64,000 bases of DNA from Seohaeicola_A nanhaiensis (GTDB lineage: Bacteria > Pseudomonadota > Alphaproteobacteria > Rhodobacterales > Rhodobacteraceae), in the NCBI RefSeq assembly GCF_042654245.1, contig NZ_JBHSGI010000002.1:806001-870000 (forward strand), read 5' to 3'. A program made the translations under genes and the position numbers. Shown in pieces: positions 47,170 through 55,383 of this stretch. Position 1 is the stretch's first letter; the number at the start of each line of letters is the position of its first letter. The notes beneath the pieces are model-generated. The model worked only from the letters and a program-made list of their open reading frames with translations. It was not told where the DNA came from and searched no databases.

Positions 47170-48132
47170 ATGCGTTATCCACTACTTGCCGCCGCAGTCA
47201 CCCTGCTTGCCATGCCTGCCCACGCGGAAACGAAAGTGCGGCTCGGGCTGGACTGGGGCTATCTGCCCTATCACGCGCCAATCGCGCTCGGGATCGAAAA
47301 GGGGTATTTCAAGGACGAGGGGATCGACCTGTTCATGGAGCCTGGCCGCGGTTCGGCCAGCACCGCGATCATGTTGGGCGAGGACAACTACGATATCGCC
47401 CATATCAACACCTCGAACGCCGCTGTCGCAATCTCCAAAGGCGTGCCGATCAAGACCGTGGCGGTCTATCAGACCCGCACGGCCGCATCCTTCATCGGCA
47501 TCAAGGGCAAGGTGACACTCGACAGCGTCGAGGCCATCAAGGGCTATCGCATCGGCAGCACCCCCGGCGGTTCGGACCAGCTGAGCCTGCGCATCTTCCG
47601 CGCGGTCAACGATCTGGGCGAAATGGACCTGGACGTGGTGTCGCTGGATGCCAACGCCAAGCAGGCGGGCCTGATGTCGGGCAATGTCGAGGTAATCAGC
47701 GGCGACGGTTTCGCCTATGGCGCCATCATCCGCGGGACGGGACAGGAAGCCGAAGTATTCTCGCTGGCGGATGCCGGCGTGCCCCTGATGGGTTTCGGCT
47801 ATTCCGCGAATACCGAGTTCCTCGAGTCCAACCCCGAGGTGATCACCGCCTTTCTGCGTGCCGTCAAACGGTCGTGGCAGGACGCATTCGCCGACCCCGA
47901 AGGCACCTGCGAGCAGGGTCGCGCCAAGCTTGAACTGACCCACAAGCAGGCGGCCTGTGTCGACTATCTCAAGGGGTTGATGGCGATCTCTGACGATCCT
48001 TCCTCGCCAAGCTGGGGCGCGCGTTCCGATGAGGAATGGGCCGCGCTGATCAGCACCCTGGCCGAGGTGGGCGAGATCCAGTCCCCTGGCGCGCCCGACA
48101 CCTATTACACCAATGCGCTGCTGCCGAACTGA
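47170..48132 (+). CDS. NMT1/THI5-type ABC transporter substrate-binding protein
   Basis: 320 residues. Signal peptide MRYPLLAAAVTLLAMPAHAE, periplasmic. The mature start KVRLGLDWGYLPYHAPIALG then KGYFKDEGIDLFMEPGRGSA (about 41-60) is the NMT1/SsuA/ThiY pattern; ASTAIMLGEDNYDIAHINTS follows. The family binds aliphatic sulfonates, nitrate, or thiamine-pyrimidine precursors; formylaminopyrimidine binders share this opening. AGAGGAA lies before the ATG. The ligand cannot be named from sequence. Confidence 0.88.
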   Translation: MRYPLLAAAVTLLAMPAHAETKVRLGLDWGYLPYHAPIALGIEKGYFKDEGIDLFMEPGRGSASTAIMLGEDNYDIAHINTSNAAVAISKGVPIKTVAVYQTRTAASFIGIKGKVTLDSVEAIKGYRIGSTPGGSDQLSLRIFRAVNDLGEMDLDVVSLDANAKQAGLMSGNVEVISGDGFAYGAIIRGTGQEAEVFSLADAGVPLMGFGYSANTEFLESNPEVITAFLRAVKRSWQDAFADPEGTCEQGRAKLELTHKQAACVDYLKGLMAISDDPSSPSWGARSDEEWAALISTLAEVGEIQSPGAPDTYYTNALLPN

Positions 48133-48163
48133 CGCCAGCGCGACCCAGCGAAAGGACAGAGCC

Positions 48164-49768
48164 TTGGGCAAGACGGATGCAATCGTCATCGGCGGAGGTC
48201 ATAATGGCCTGCTGTGCGCCGGCTATCTCGCCAAGGCCGGATTGAAGGTAACGCTGCTCGAACGGACCGCCCTGATAGGCGGTCCGGCAGCGACGCGGGA
48301 GTTCTTTCCCGGATACTTCTCGGCGATCTCCAACTCTCCGGGCTCGCTTGAACCGCGGGTCGTGGCGGATTTCGCGCTCGAGCGTCATGGACTCGTGTTC
48401 CGCCGGCCCGATCCCACTCTGGTACATCCCCTGACCGACGGTCGGCTTTACATCGGCTGGCGGGATCCGGCGCGGAACGACGCCCAGATGAACGCCTGGC
48501 GGCCGGGCGAGGCCGAGCGGTTCAAGGAGGTCTTCGCCTATCTCAACCGCTTTGCCGAACGGTTGGGGATCTCGATCTACCGCGAGCCCCCGTCGCTGCA
48601 GGAGCTCGTCGCCAATCTGACCACGACCGAGGACCAGGAGATGTTCTCGCGCATCATGTTCGGCAGTGTGCGGCAGCTGTTCGAATACTTCGATCTGGCG
48701 CCCGAGACGCAGGCGGTCATGGGCCCGCTGTCCGTGGTCAGCGGGCTGGCCGGGCCATCTACACCGGGCACGCCCTTCAACCTCATGATGCGGCCGCTGT
48801 CGCTGGCCTCGCAGAAATCCGACAGCGAGGACGACCCGCGCCGGATGCCGCTGCGTGGATCGACCGGACTTGCGGTCGGGGGAATGGGCGCGATCGTCGA
48901 GGCCATGACACGGTCGGTGGAGGCGCTGGGCGTGACCATCCTGCGCGACGCCGAGGTGGAGACCATCGCCGACGAAGCCGGCGGCCCGGTCGCAACCCTG
49001 ACGGACGGACGCAGTTTTCAGGCCCCCATCGTGGTCAGCGCGATGCACCCGCATCTGACCCTGAGCAAGGTGCGTTCCGCCAATTCCGACTGGGCGCCGC
49101 TGATCGACAAGGCCGGGCGGGTTCCGCCGGCTGGCAGCGCCTTCAAGATCGTCCTCGGTCTGGGCGACATGCCCCGCTATGCCGCGGCAAAGGATGCCGC
49201 CGAAGCGCAGGCGCTTGCCTCGGCCCAGCTGCGCATCGCGCCGACGCTGGACTACCTTGAGGACTGCCACGCCGATCTGGCCCGGGGCCGGATGCCCGAG
49301 AGCCCGCTGATCTGGGGCCTGTGCCATTCGATGACCTCGCCGCAGATGGCGCCGGAGGGCAAGCACGTGCTGTCGATCAACCTGGGCGGCGCTCCGCATC
49401 GGGGCGGCCGCGCGCCGGTGGACGTGGACCGCGAGGCCGTTGTGCGCCGGGTGGTGGCCATCCTGTCGGAATGGATTCCGAACCTGCCGGACATCGTTGA
49501 ACATCAGGCGGTGATCGGAGCCAGCGAATTCGAAGCCGACCACGGGTTGTTCGGCGCCAATATCGCGCATCTCGACATGATGCCGATCAACCAGTTCTGG
49601 ATGCGGCCGGTTCCGGGGCTGCACCGCTATCGTACGCCCACCAGGGGGCTTTACCTGTCGGGGGTGGGCACGTGGCCGGGCGGCTATTTCTCGGGGATAC
49701 CCGGGCACAACACGGCGCAGGCCGTGCTTCACGATCTGGCCGAGGGCCGGGTCGCCACGACCTTCTGA
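48164..49768 (+). CDS. FAD-dependent oxidoreductase, phytoene desaturase/PYROXD2-like
   Basis: 534 residues from a TTG at 48164 with GAAAGGA upstream. Dinucleotide-binding fold AIVIGGGHNGLLCAGYLAKA (about 6-25) followed by LLERTALIGGPAATREFFPG, the CrtI-like pattern. The middle contains GSTGLAVGGMGAIVEAMTRS (about 229-248) and the C-terminal FAD block LYLSGVGTWPGGYFSGIPGH (about 500-519). There is no carotenoid gene nearby, so a desaturase or amine-oxidase-like role in this catabolic operon is more likely than pigment synthesis. Confidence 0.87.
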   Translation: MGKTDAIVIGGGHNGLLCAGYLAKAGLKVTLLERTALIGGPAATREFFPGYFSAISNSPGSLEPRVVADFALERHGLVFRRPDPTLVHPLTDGRLYIGWRDPARNDAQMNAWRPGEAERFKEVFAYLNRFAERLGISIYREPPSLQELVANLTTTEDQEMFSRIMFGSVRQLFEYFDLAPETQAVMGPLSVVSGLAGPSTPGTPFNLMMRPLSLASQKSDSEDDPRRMPLRGSTGLAVGGMGAIVEAMTRSVEALGVTILRDAEVETIADEAGGPVATLTDGRSFQAPIVVSAMHPHLTLSKVRSANSDWAPLIDKAGRVPPAGSAFKIVLGLGDMPRYAAAKDAAEAQALASAQLRIAPTLDYLEDCHADLARGRMPESPLIWGLCHSMTSPQMAPEGKHVLSINLGGAPHRGGRAPVDVDREAVVRRVVAILSEWIPNLPDIVEHQAVIGASEFEADHGLFGANIAHLDMMPINQFWMRPVPGLHRYRTPTRGLYLSGVGTWPGGYFSGIPGHNTAQAVLHDLAEGRVATTF

Positions 49769-49782
49769 ACATGGAACAAGCA

Positions 49783-50097
49783 ATGTCATCGGAAAAACTC
49801 GTAGAATTCCTCGTCAACATTTCGTTTGTCGGTCCGGTCGGCTGGGACAAGGCCGATGTCGATGCCCTTGTCGCCAAGGAGCGCGCCCATGCGGCCGAAC
49901 TGGCCAAGGAAGGCTATCTGGTGCGGATGTGGCGGGTGCCGGCCCGGCGCGAGAACTGGGGCCTGTGGCGCGCCCGCGACGCCACCCACCTGCATCAGAT
50001 CATCACCGGTCTGCCCTTCTGGCCTTACATGCAACTGACGGTTCACCCCATGGCCGCGCATCCGGTCGACCCGCTCAGATTTGGGCATGAGGAATAG
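49783..50097 (+). CDS. Muconolactone delta-isomerase-like protein
   Basis: 104 residues. The pattern EFLVNISFVGP, then VAKERAHAAELAKEGYLVRM (about 30-49), WRVPARRENWGLWRA and LPFWPYMQLTVHPMAAHPVD matches the small ferredoxin-like MIase fold. True muconolactone isomerases move a lactone double bond in the beta-ketoadipate pathway. None of the other pathway genes are here, so this is a MIase-fold enzyme of unknown substrate. An in-frame ATG lies at 49771; 49783 is chosen because GGAA lies eight bases upstream. Confidence 0.75.
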   Translation: MSSEKLVEFLVNISFVGPVGWDKADVDALVAKERAHAAELAKEGYLVRMWRVPARRENWGLWRARDATHLHQIITGLPFWPYMQLTVHPMAAHPVDPLRFGHEE

Positions 50098-50101
50098 GCC
50101 G

Positions 50102-50458
50102 GTGCCGGAGACCATCACCCGAATTCAGCCCAATCACCGTCGAAGCCGCGCTGTCGTGGTGGGCAACATGGTGCATGTCGGCGGCCAGTTCGCCGACAAT
50201 TACGCAGGCGACATTGCGGCCCAGACCGGCGAGACGCTGGCCAAGCTGGACGCCCTGCTGGCAGAATGCTGCAGCGACCGGTCGCACCTCGTGTCGGTTA
50301 CGATCTGGCTGCGCGATATGGGCGACTTCGACGCGATGAACGCGGTTTATGACGCCTGGATTGATCCGGCGAATCCGCCGACCCGCTGCTGCGGTGAGGT
50401 GCGGATGGCGCATGACGACATGCGCATCGAAATCACCGCGCTGGCCCGTCTCCGCTGA
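50102..50458 (+). CDS. RidA/YjgF-family protein
   Basis: 118 residues from a GTG at 50102 with GAGGAAT upstream (an ATG at 50087 overlaps the previous stop region). Family motifs: RRSRAVVVGNMVHVGGQFAD (about 12-31), QTGETLAKLDALLAECCSDR, VSVTIWLRDMGDFDAMNAVY and the C-terminal TRCCGEVRMAHDDMRIEIT, where the Arg near 96 binds carboxylates. RidA proteins hydrolyse enamines/imines, and some members are 2-aminomuconate deaminases. Last gene of the operon. It supports a nitrogen-containing intermediate in the pathway. Confidence 0.86.
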   Translation: MPETITRIQPNHRRSRAVVVGNMVHVGGQFADNYAGDIAAQTGETLAKLDALLAECCSDRSHLVSVTIWLRDMGDFDAMNAVYDAWIDPANPPTRCCGEVRMAHDDMRIEITALARLR

Positions 50459-50925
50459 TATATGGAGGCTTCCCCGCCCAGCGCGCTCGCGCCCGGCGGG
50501 GCGCCCGCGCTGGAGACGCCGGTTCGCAGGCTGTATCCCTGCGATAGCGAAGGTATCCGCACGCGTCCCGATTTGGTTTGGGGCAGCTGAAGGGGCCGGT
50601 TGCACCGAGGCCTGAATCTGCCTGCCCAAAATTCGCGATGATTCTCGGGTTGCAGAGCGAAAGTTGTCGGTGCGGACGTCATGCGGCCAACAACACCAGA
50701 GGTGGGACGAAGACCAGAGCCCACTCCGTCATACCGCTGAATTATAGGGGAATTTTCTGGTTTTATGGTGCCCAGGAGAGGCATCCAATCCCTATATCTT
50801 GGGGTTCCCCGGAACACCGCCCCTCGACCCATCGCCCGTAAAACAACGGTCTTCCTGTTTCAACCTGTTCCATTCTGCCCCACGGCATACTATATGCTGG
50901 GGGTGGATACGAAGGGGGACAGGAA
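50459..50925. other. Intergenic region spanning chromosome-element junction
   Basis: 467 bases with no credible gene. A GC-rich hairpin (CCCCGCC 50472-50478 with GGCGGGG 50495-50501) follows the RidA stop. The 16-base att repeat lies at 50766-50781. The 145 bases after it should hold the integrase promoter. Open frames here have no ribosome site. Confidence 0.55.
50766..50781. repeat. Left attachment-site core (attL)
   Basis: TGGTGCCCAGGAGAGG, identical to 56103-56118, which is the 3' end of the tRNA-Leu gene including its encoded CCA. Similarity stops right after the 16 bases on both sides. Confidence 0.85.
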
Positions 50926-52128
50926 ATGACCCGTGCGCTGAACAAGCTGACCGCCCAGGCCGCGAAAGCTGCCGCACCCGGCAAGATTTCCGATGGCGGC
51001 GGGCTTTGGCTGCACAAGCGCGACGATGGCGGTTCCCAATGGGTGCTGCGCGTCGTGGTTCACGGGCGGCGGCGTGAAATGGGCTTGGGGGGTTATCCGA
51101 CCGTTTCTTTAAGGGAGGCGCGCGAAGCGGCGGACAAGTGGCGCGGCATGGTCAGGCAAGGCTTGGACCCCATCAAGGAACGCGAGCGCCAGCGCCGCGA
51201 GGCAGAGCGCAATATCCACCTATTGAAGGATATCGCGCTGGACGCCTTCGAGAGTCGCAAGGCCGAACTAAAGGGTGACGGCACGGCGGGCCGGTGGTTC
51301 TCACCGCTGGAACTCCACATCCTGCCCAAGCTGGGCAAGGTTCCGGTGGCCGATATTGACCAACGCGATATCCGCGACACCCTCGCCCCCATCTGGCACA
51401 CGAAAGCCGACACCGCCCGCAAGGCAATAAACCGACTCGGCATCTGCCTAAGGCACGCGGCAGCACTCGGGCTGGACGTCGATTTGCAAGCGACGGACAA
51501 GGCTAAGGCACTGCTGGGCAAAACCCGGCACAAGCCGACCAACATTCCGGCGATGAACTGGCGCGAGGTTCCGGCGTTCTACCAATCGCTGAATGGCGGC
51601 ACGGGAACAGAACTGGCGCTGCGCCTGCTTATCCTGACAGCGGTGCGGTCGCACCCGCTGCGCCACCTGCGCCTTGACCAGATCGACGGCGACGTCTGGA
51701 CGATACCGGGCGAGGCCATGAAGGGACGCAGGGACGCCACGCCAGATTTCCGGGTGCCCCTCTCGCGCGAGGCGCTGGCCGTCATTGAACAGGCCAAACC
51801 CTTCGCCCGTGATGGCTTCCTGTTCCCCGGTATCCGCAAGGGCGTGATTTCCGACATGACTATGGGCAAATTCATGGACCGGCGCGGGCTGGAAGCGCGA
51901 CCGCATGGGTTCCGGTCATCCTTCCGCGACTGGACGGCCGAGGCGACGAATACGCCGCGCGAGGTGGCCGAAACGTGCCTCGGACATACGGCGGGGGGAG
52001 CGGTTGAAAGGGCTTACCGCCGGACGGATTTTATTGAGCAACGGCACGCACTGATGGAGCGGTGGAGCGCCACGTTGAAAGCCGACAATCGCAAAGTTGT
52101 TGCAATCTCCATCGCGGCTGAGCAATGA
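50926..52128 (+). CDS. int: Tyrosine recombinase/integrase
   Basis: 400 residues. The N-terminal Arm-binding domain (DUF4102 type) reads ISDGGGLWLHKRDDGGSQWV, then MGLGGYPTVSLREAREAADK (about 51-70), the P4-like integrase pattern. A core-binding SAM-like domain spans about 90-190. Catalytic residues: Arg in LTAVRSHPLRHL (about 242), HGFRSSFRDW (His and Arg about 325-328), LGHT (about 352) and Tyr in ERAYRRTDF (about 363). It catalyses integration and excision at the tRNA-Leu att site. Its stop overlaps the next gene (ATGA). Confidence 0.93.
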   Translation: MTRALNKLTAQAAKAAAPGKISDGGGLWLHKRDDGGSQWVLRVVVHGRRREMGLGGYPTVSLREAREAADKWRGMVRQGLDPIKERERQRREAERNIHLLKDIALDAFESRKAELKGDGTAGRWFSPLELHILPKLGKVPVADIDQRDIRDTLAPIWHTKADTARKAINRLGICLRHAAALGLDVDLQATDKAKALLGKTRHKPTNIPAMNWREVPAFYQSLNGGTGTELALRLLILTAVRSHPLRHLRLDQIDGDVWTIPGEAMKGRRDATPDFRVPLSREALAVIEQAKPFARDGFLFPGIRKGVISDMTMGKFMDRRGLEARPHGFRSSFRDWTAEATNTPREVAETCLGHTAGGAVERAYRRTDFIEQRHALMERWSATLKADNRKVVAISIAAEQ

Positions 52129-52682
52129 CAGATGTGACACCACCTCCGGTTGCCGACGTAGCAATCAAGCTCAGAAGATCAAAAGACTTCGAGATTCTTG
52201 CGAGGGTCATCTGCATGAATGGGGAGATGCCATCTGTAGCGCTGGCAACCCAGGATTTCGGCGCGTTAATACGCAAGAAGAGAATCAGCAATGCTGAATT
52301 TAACAAATTCACCGCAATGGCAAGGGCCGATGCTCGCATGTTTGACGGCCTGAATTTCACCCTCGCAGTGCGGTTCTCTTGCGCGGACATGCCGATGACA
52401 GCTTTGATGCGTAGTTGGATTTCCGACGTTCTGATGAGGGAAGAAATCAGGCCAAAATCGAAAGGTGGCAGATACAAAAGACTGAGCGAGATGCATAATT
52501 ACAGTTTTGTCCAGCTTGTCTCTATGGCCATGAAATTTGGCCTCAAAGCGACGCGGAGCAGCGCGACACGACCCAGCAGCGCTTGTGACGCGGTAGTGAT
52601 TGCCTTGGCCGATTTCGGGCATCACGTGACCTATGATGCTGTTGCCAAGCATTGGTCCAAGCGCGCCGAGAATTCCATCTAG
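52125..52682 (+). CDS. Hypothetical protein coupled to integrase
   Basis: 185 residues, family not recognised. Starts MTDVTPPPVADVAIKLRRSK at an ATGA overlap with the integrase. No membrane helix or metal motif is visible. A basic stretch (REEIRPKSKGGRYKRLSEMH, about 105-124) and a C-terminal ALADFGHHVTYDAVAKHWSK segment suggest a DNA- or RNA-interacting protein. Base composition is more A/T-rich than the integrase. Tight coupling to the integrase suggests a role in integration, element control or maintenance. Confidence 0.65.
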   Translation: MTDVTPPPVADVAIKLRRSKDFEILARVICMNGEMPSVALATQDFGALIRKKRISNAEFNKFTAMARADARMFDGLNFTLAVRFSCADMPMTALMRSWISDVLMREEIRPKSKGGRYKRLSEMHNYSFVQLVSMAMKFGLKATRSSATRPSSACDAVVIALADFGHHVTYDAVAKHWSKRAENSI

Positions 52683-52773
52683 CCAGATATGAAATTCGCT
52701 CGAAGCGCTTGTCTTTCGCTCTTTTCGATGAGTGCAGATATGTCGTCACCGTGAAACACCACGGAGCAACGAC

Positions 52774-52944
52774 ATGCGCTATCTGACTTTCCGCGACCTG
52801 CAAGCCAAACTCGGCTGTCGGGGACGCACGACCATTTACCGTGATATCGAACTCGGGCGCTTGCCCAAACCCGTGAAAATCGGGGCGCGCCTCTATTGGA
52901 AAGAGGCCGATATCGACGCAACGCTCGAAGCATTGGCGGAATAA
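52774..52944 (+). CDS. AlpA-family excisionase/regulator
   Basis: 56 residues: MRYLTFRDLQAKLGCRGRTT followed by IYRDIELGRLPKPVKIGARL and YWKEADIDATLEAL. This is the MerR-like winged HTH of AlpA/Xis proteins (PKPVKIG block). CGGAG lies upstream of the ATG at 52774. Such proteins bend att-site DNA to favour excision and may activate the integrase. Confidence 0.85.
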   Translation: MRYLTFRDLQAKLGCRGRTTIYRDIELGRLPKPVKIGARLYWKEADIDATLEALAE

Positions 52945-53053
52945 GACCCGCCCCCGCCAAGCAATGCGCTTGGGCGGCGGGCAGGAATGTTCTCTGGCGG
53001 GAACTTTCGCACCCTACGCCCAGCGCCCCCTGAACTCAACACAGGAGTGACGC

Positions 53054-53362
53054 ATGACGCGTTCGAATAATTGGGGCGCTGCCCCCTTTCATATCCACAA
53101 TGCGAACGGACCCGCGCAACTTGTTACGGTCAAAGGTCGCGACCGATGGGCACTTGAATGCCTCATTGCGATGGGCATCAAGGGATGCACTCCCATCGAA
53201 AGCCCCGGCCCCCGCTGGAGCGGATACATCCATAAGCTGCGCGAGATGGGTATCGCAATCGAGACCATCCACGAAAAGCACGGCGGCCCTTTCCCCGGCA
53301 CGCATGCGCGTTACGTGCTGCGCAGTCATGTGACGCGCGCGAGCGGGAAGGAGGTGGCCTGA
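53054..53362 (+). CDS. Small winged-helix-like phage protein
   Basis: 102 residues, starting MTRSNNWGAAPFHIHNANGP, with AGGAGTG nine bases upstream. WALECLIAMGIKGCTPIESP and IHKLREMGIAIETIHEKHGG form a helix-turn-helix/wing pattern typical of small phage winged-helix proteins that sense DNA ends or regulate. Its stop shares a base with the next start, so it heads a three-gene coupled set with 53362 and 53481. Confidence 0.65.
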   Translation: MTRSNNWGAAPFHIHNANGPAQLVTVKGRDRWALECLIAMGIKGCTPIESPGPRWSGYIHKLREMGIAIETIHEKHGGPFPGTHARYVLRSHVTRASGKEVA

Positions 53363-53484
53363 TGGAAAAGCACACCCCCACGCCCAGAGAGCGTCTGGAG
53401 CGTCGCCTGCGGCACCGCTACGGGCTTTCCCGGCACCTTGCCCGCTCGGTTGCCGATTTGCGCAAGCTAGAGGTATTTGAATGA
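53362..53484 (+). CDS. 40-residue basic ORF
   Basis: ATG at 53362 shares its first base with the previous TGA, and its own stop overlaps the next ATG (ATGA at 53481-53484). The sequence MEKHTPTPRERLERRLRHRY then GLSRHLARSVADLRKLEVFE is strongly basic and helical. The overlaps on both sides argue that it is translated. Function unknown. Confidence 0.6.
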   Translation: MEKHTPTPRERLERRLRHRYGLSRHLARSVADLRKLEVFE

Positions 53485-53870
53485 GCCGTGGCAAGCCATA
53501 CAAGCGCGCCAAGAAGGGGGCTGGGCGTCACGTCCAGCTTCCCGAATGGCTGCAAGCCTCGCAAGCATGGGCAACCCTGCCCCCCGGCCCCAGGGCGCTC
53601 TACATCGAACTGAAACGGCGCTTCAACGGGCGCAACAACGGCGACATATTTTTGAGCCACCGCGACGCCGCCGCCGCGTTGAACGTCCACCGCAATACGG
53701 TCGGACCGTGGTTCAGGGAATTGGAACGGCGCGGGTTCATCTACATGACACGGGGGCCGCACCTTGGTCCCAGCGGTATCGGGCAGGCGTCCGTCTGGGC
53801 GCTGGGCGAGGAAGCGACACAGGACGGCAGATCGGCGCGGAGAGACTTTATGCGCTGGACCGGGACGTAG
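53481..53870 (+). CDS. Winged-helix DNA-binding protein of island
   Basis: 129 residues. Starts MSRGKPYKRAKKGAGRHVQL. The central part ALYIELKRRFNGRNNGDIFL, then SHRDAAAALNVHRNTVGPWF (about 57-76) and RELERRGFIYMTRG, is a clear helix-turn-helix plus wing, resembling replication-initiation or GntR-like phage proteins. Coupled to the preceding 40-residue ORF. Possibly the element's replication or regulatory protein. Confidence 0.7.
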   Translation: MSRGKPYKRAKKGAGRHVQLPEWLQASQAWATLPPGPRALYIELKRRFNGRNNGDIFLSHRDAAAALNVHRNTVGPWFRELERRGFIYMTRGPHLGPSGIGQASVWALGEEATQDGRSARRDFMRWTGT

Positions 53871-53883
53871 CTGTGGCGATGGC

Positions 53884-54249
53884 TCATTTTGATTTTTGTC
53901 TGTTCATGCGCTTTCGGATTCTGTTCACTATCTCTTTAGTTCGAGGCTGGGAGAGCGCCCATGCTGATATGCCCCCGGCCAGCTCAATTTCTCTCACCAG
54001 ACTGGCAGAAAGCGCAGTAGTGAGCGGCATTTCCCTTGCACCTGCCAAGGCCATCCGAACTTTTCCGAGGAATGCAGATCTGGAACGATTATTTCGACGC
54101 ATAACTTTACTGGGGCCATTTACCGCCGCCTGCCCAACACCTTTGGGTGCGTCCGAATAGCCAATGGGCCGACCATCCCATGCTTCGCCGCCCCATCTTT
54201 GAAGCCGCGCTTCACGCTGAGTCTTCGCCCAATCACGTCGATTGCCCAT
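53884..54249 (-). CDS. Hypothetical basic protein
   Basis: 121 residues from an ATG at 54249; another ATG at 54288 is in frame and neither has a clear ribosome site. Starts MGNRRDWAKTQREARLQRWG and ends KEIVNRIRKRMNRQKSK, both strongly basic. No recognised domain. Convergent with 53481-53870, 13 bases between stops. Orientation opposite to the integrase side suggests a separate cargo module. Confidence 0.5.
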   Translation of the reverse strand: MGNRRDWAKTQREARLQRWGGEAWDGRPIGYSDAPKGVGQAAVNGPSKVMRRNNRSRSAFLGKVRMALAGAREMPLTTALSASLVREIELAGGISAWALSQPRTKEIVNRIRKRMNRQKSK

Positions 54250-54548
54250 GACAAAGGAATAGCACCTCGCCGAACGTTTCGGAAGCATTTAAGCCAACAG
54301 CGCAGCGCAGAACCCCCGCACAAATTCAGTGCATGGCCGTCACAGAAAACAGGACGGAGCCGAAGGAAGCAGGACGTCGGGCGGCAAAGCCGTCCTGAAA
54401 ATTGTGACGTGAAGGGCTGTTTTCGGCCCTACCCCGGCACAATGAACAGGACACATATACATTCTGCCAGAGGATGATGACCTACCATGGGGTTGCAACA
54501 ATGAGCCAACATCAAGTCGCAGGAGTTTGGTGACAGAATACTGATCGA

Positions 54549-54971
54549 TCAGGGACAAGGGAACGCTTCCGAAAGCGCCTCCATTATCAGAGTGCGCGCC
54601 GACTCATGCCTTTGCGCAGGAACGGCGTCCAAGTGTAATTTGACTACGTCCAAGATTTGCCCGTTTTGCACCTCTTGAGGGATGCAAAATCCCAAGGCGG
54701 CGCTGGACATGAGGTCCATTTCATCCAAAGCCCGCTCCTTCCTGCTCATGGAGGCAATGGAAATCAGAGCGCCCCATTTCATTCCCTCAACCGCGCCCAG
54801 AACATACCCGATGCAAAACCCTTGCGCCACGCTGGCCTCTTGGTTGTTGCAAGCTCCATGCACGTCGTTTCCCGTGATGGGTTCCGCAAACACATGACTG
54901 ACCAGCGCGACCTGCATAATCGTGGCAATAGCTGCCCGTATTAAGCTGGGATGAATACCTCGTACCGCCAT
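54549..54971 (-). CDS. Rap1a/Tai-like secreted immunity protein
   Basis: 140 residues. Signal peptide MAVRGIHPSLIRAAIATIMQ continuing VALVSHVFAEP (cleavage near 29). The mature region matches the Rap1a/Tai pattern: GNDVHGACNN, GFCIGYVLGAVEGM (about 56-69), LGFCIPQEVQNGQILDVV (about 95-112) and the ending RTLIMEALSEAFPCP with conserved Cys positions. Members protect cells from type VI amidase effectors in the periplasm, though many genomic copies are orphans. ATG 54971 has a G-rich site five bases upstream. No effector gene is visible in the island. Confidence 0.65.
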   Translation of the reverse strand: MAVRGIHPSLIRAAIATIMQVALVSHVFAEPITGNDVHGACNNQEASVAQGFCIGYVLGAVEGMKWGALISIASMSRKERALDEMDLMSSAALGFCIPQEVQNGQILDVVKLHLDAVPAQRHESARTLIMEALSEAFPCP

Positions 54972-55093
54972 GGATGCCCCCCGTGACTTGCCCGCTTCCA
55001 AACGATGGTAGCTAGGTGCCAATCAATGTAGAAGGTTACGCGGCCGCCGTTGTCTACCGCAACGCATTTCTATCCACGGCCTGTTGGCGAAAC

Positions 55094-55285
55094 CTACCAG
55101 CCCGGATGCCGCGCCTCCGGCCTGACCGGCAAGGCATCAGGTGCCTCCACACCGTGCCGCTCCAGCCATTCCTTAAACACCGTCCAACGGTCTGAATCTG
55201 TCGCGGTTGCGCGCCACTTATCAAGCTCAGCTAGAGCAAGGGCCAGGTCATGAGGGATGGTAGAGGGCCAGGGCATGACTCGCAT
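55094..55285 (-). CDS. Small hypothetical protein
   Basis: 63 residues starting MRVMPWPSTIPHDLALALAE and continuing LDKWRATATDSDRWTVFKEW. The charged/aromatic helical composition looks protein-like, and a run of 60-odd sensible residues fits a small phage-type gene. There is no ribosome site at the ATG (55285) or at the alternative 55276. Divergent from 55384. Confidence 0.4.
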   Translation of the reverse strand: MRVMPWPSTIPHDLALALAELDKWRATATDSDRWTVFKEWLERHGVEAPDALPVRPEARHPGW

Positions 55286-55383
55286 GTTTGAACAAAAAGA
55301 GAACAAAAATCTAGATGGATTCCCCGCATCCAACGATAAAGGCGTAAACCTTCCAAATGATTTCGGCAAAATCGGAGGCGGTG

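Noticed and set aside
49783..50458. Classical beta-ketoadipate pathway remnant
   Set aside because: Only a MIase-fold gene is present; no catechol dioxygenase, cycloisomerase or CoA-transferase of that pathway is nearby.
54289..54548. Extra island gene between the two leftward hypotheticals
   Set aside because: Only short frames without ribosome sites; one short GGGC/GCCC hairpin near 54412-54428 and nothing else convincing.
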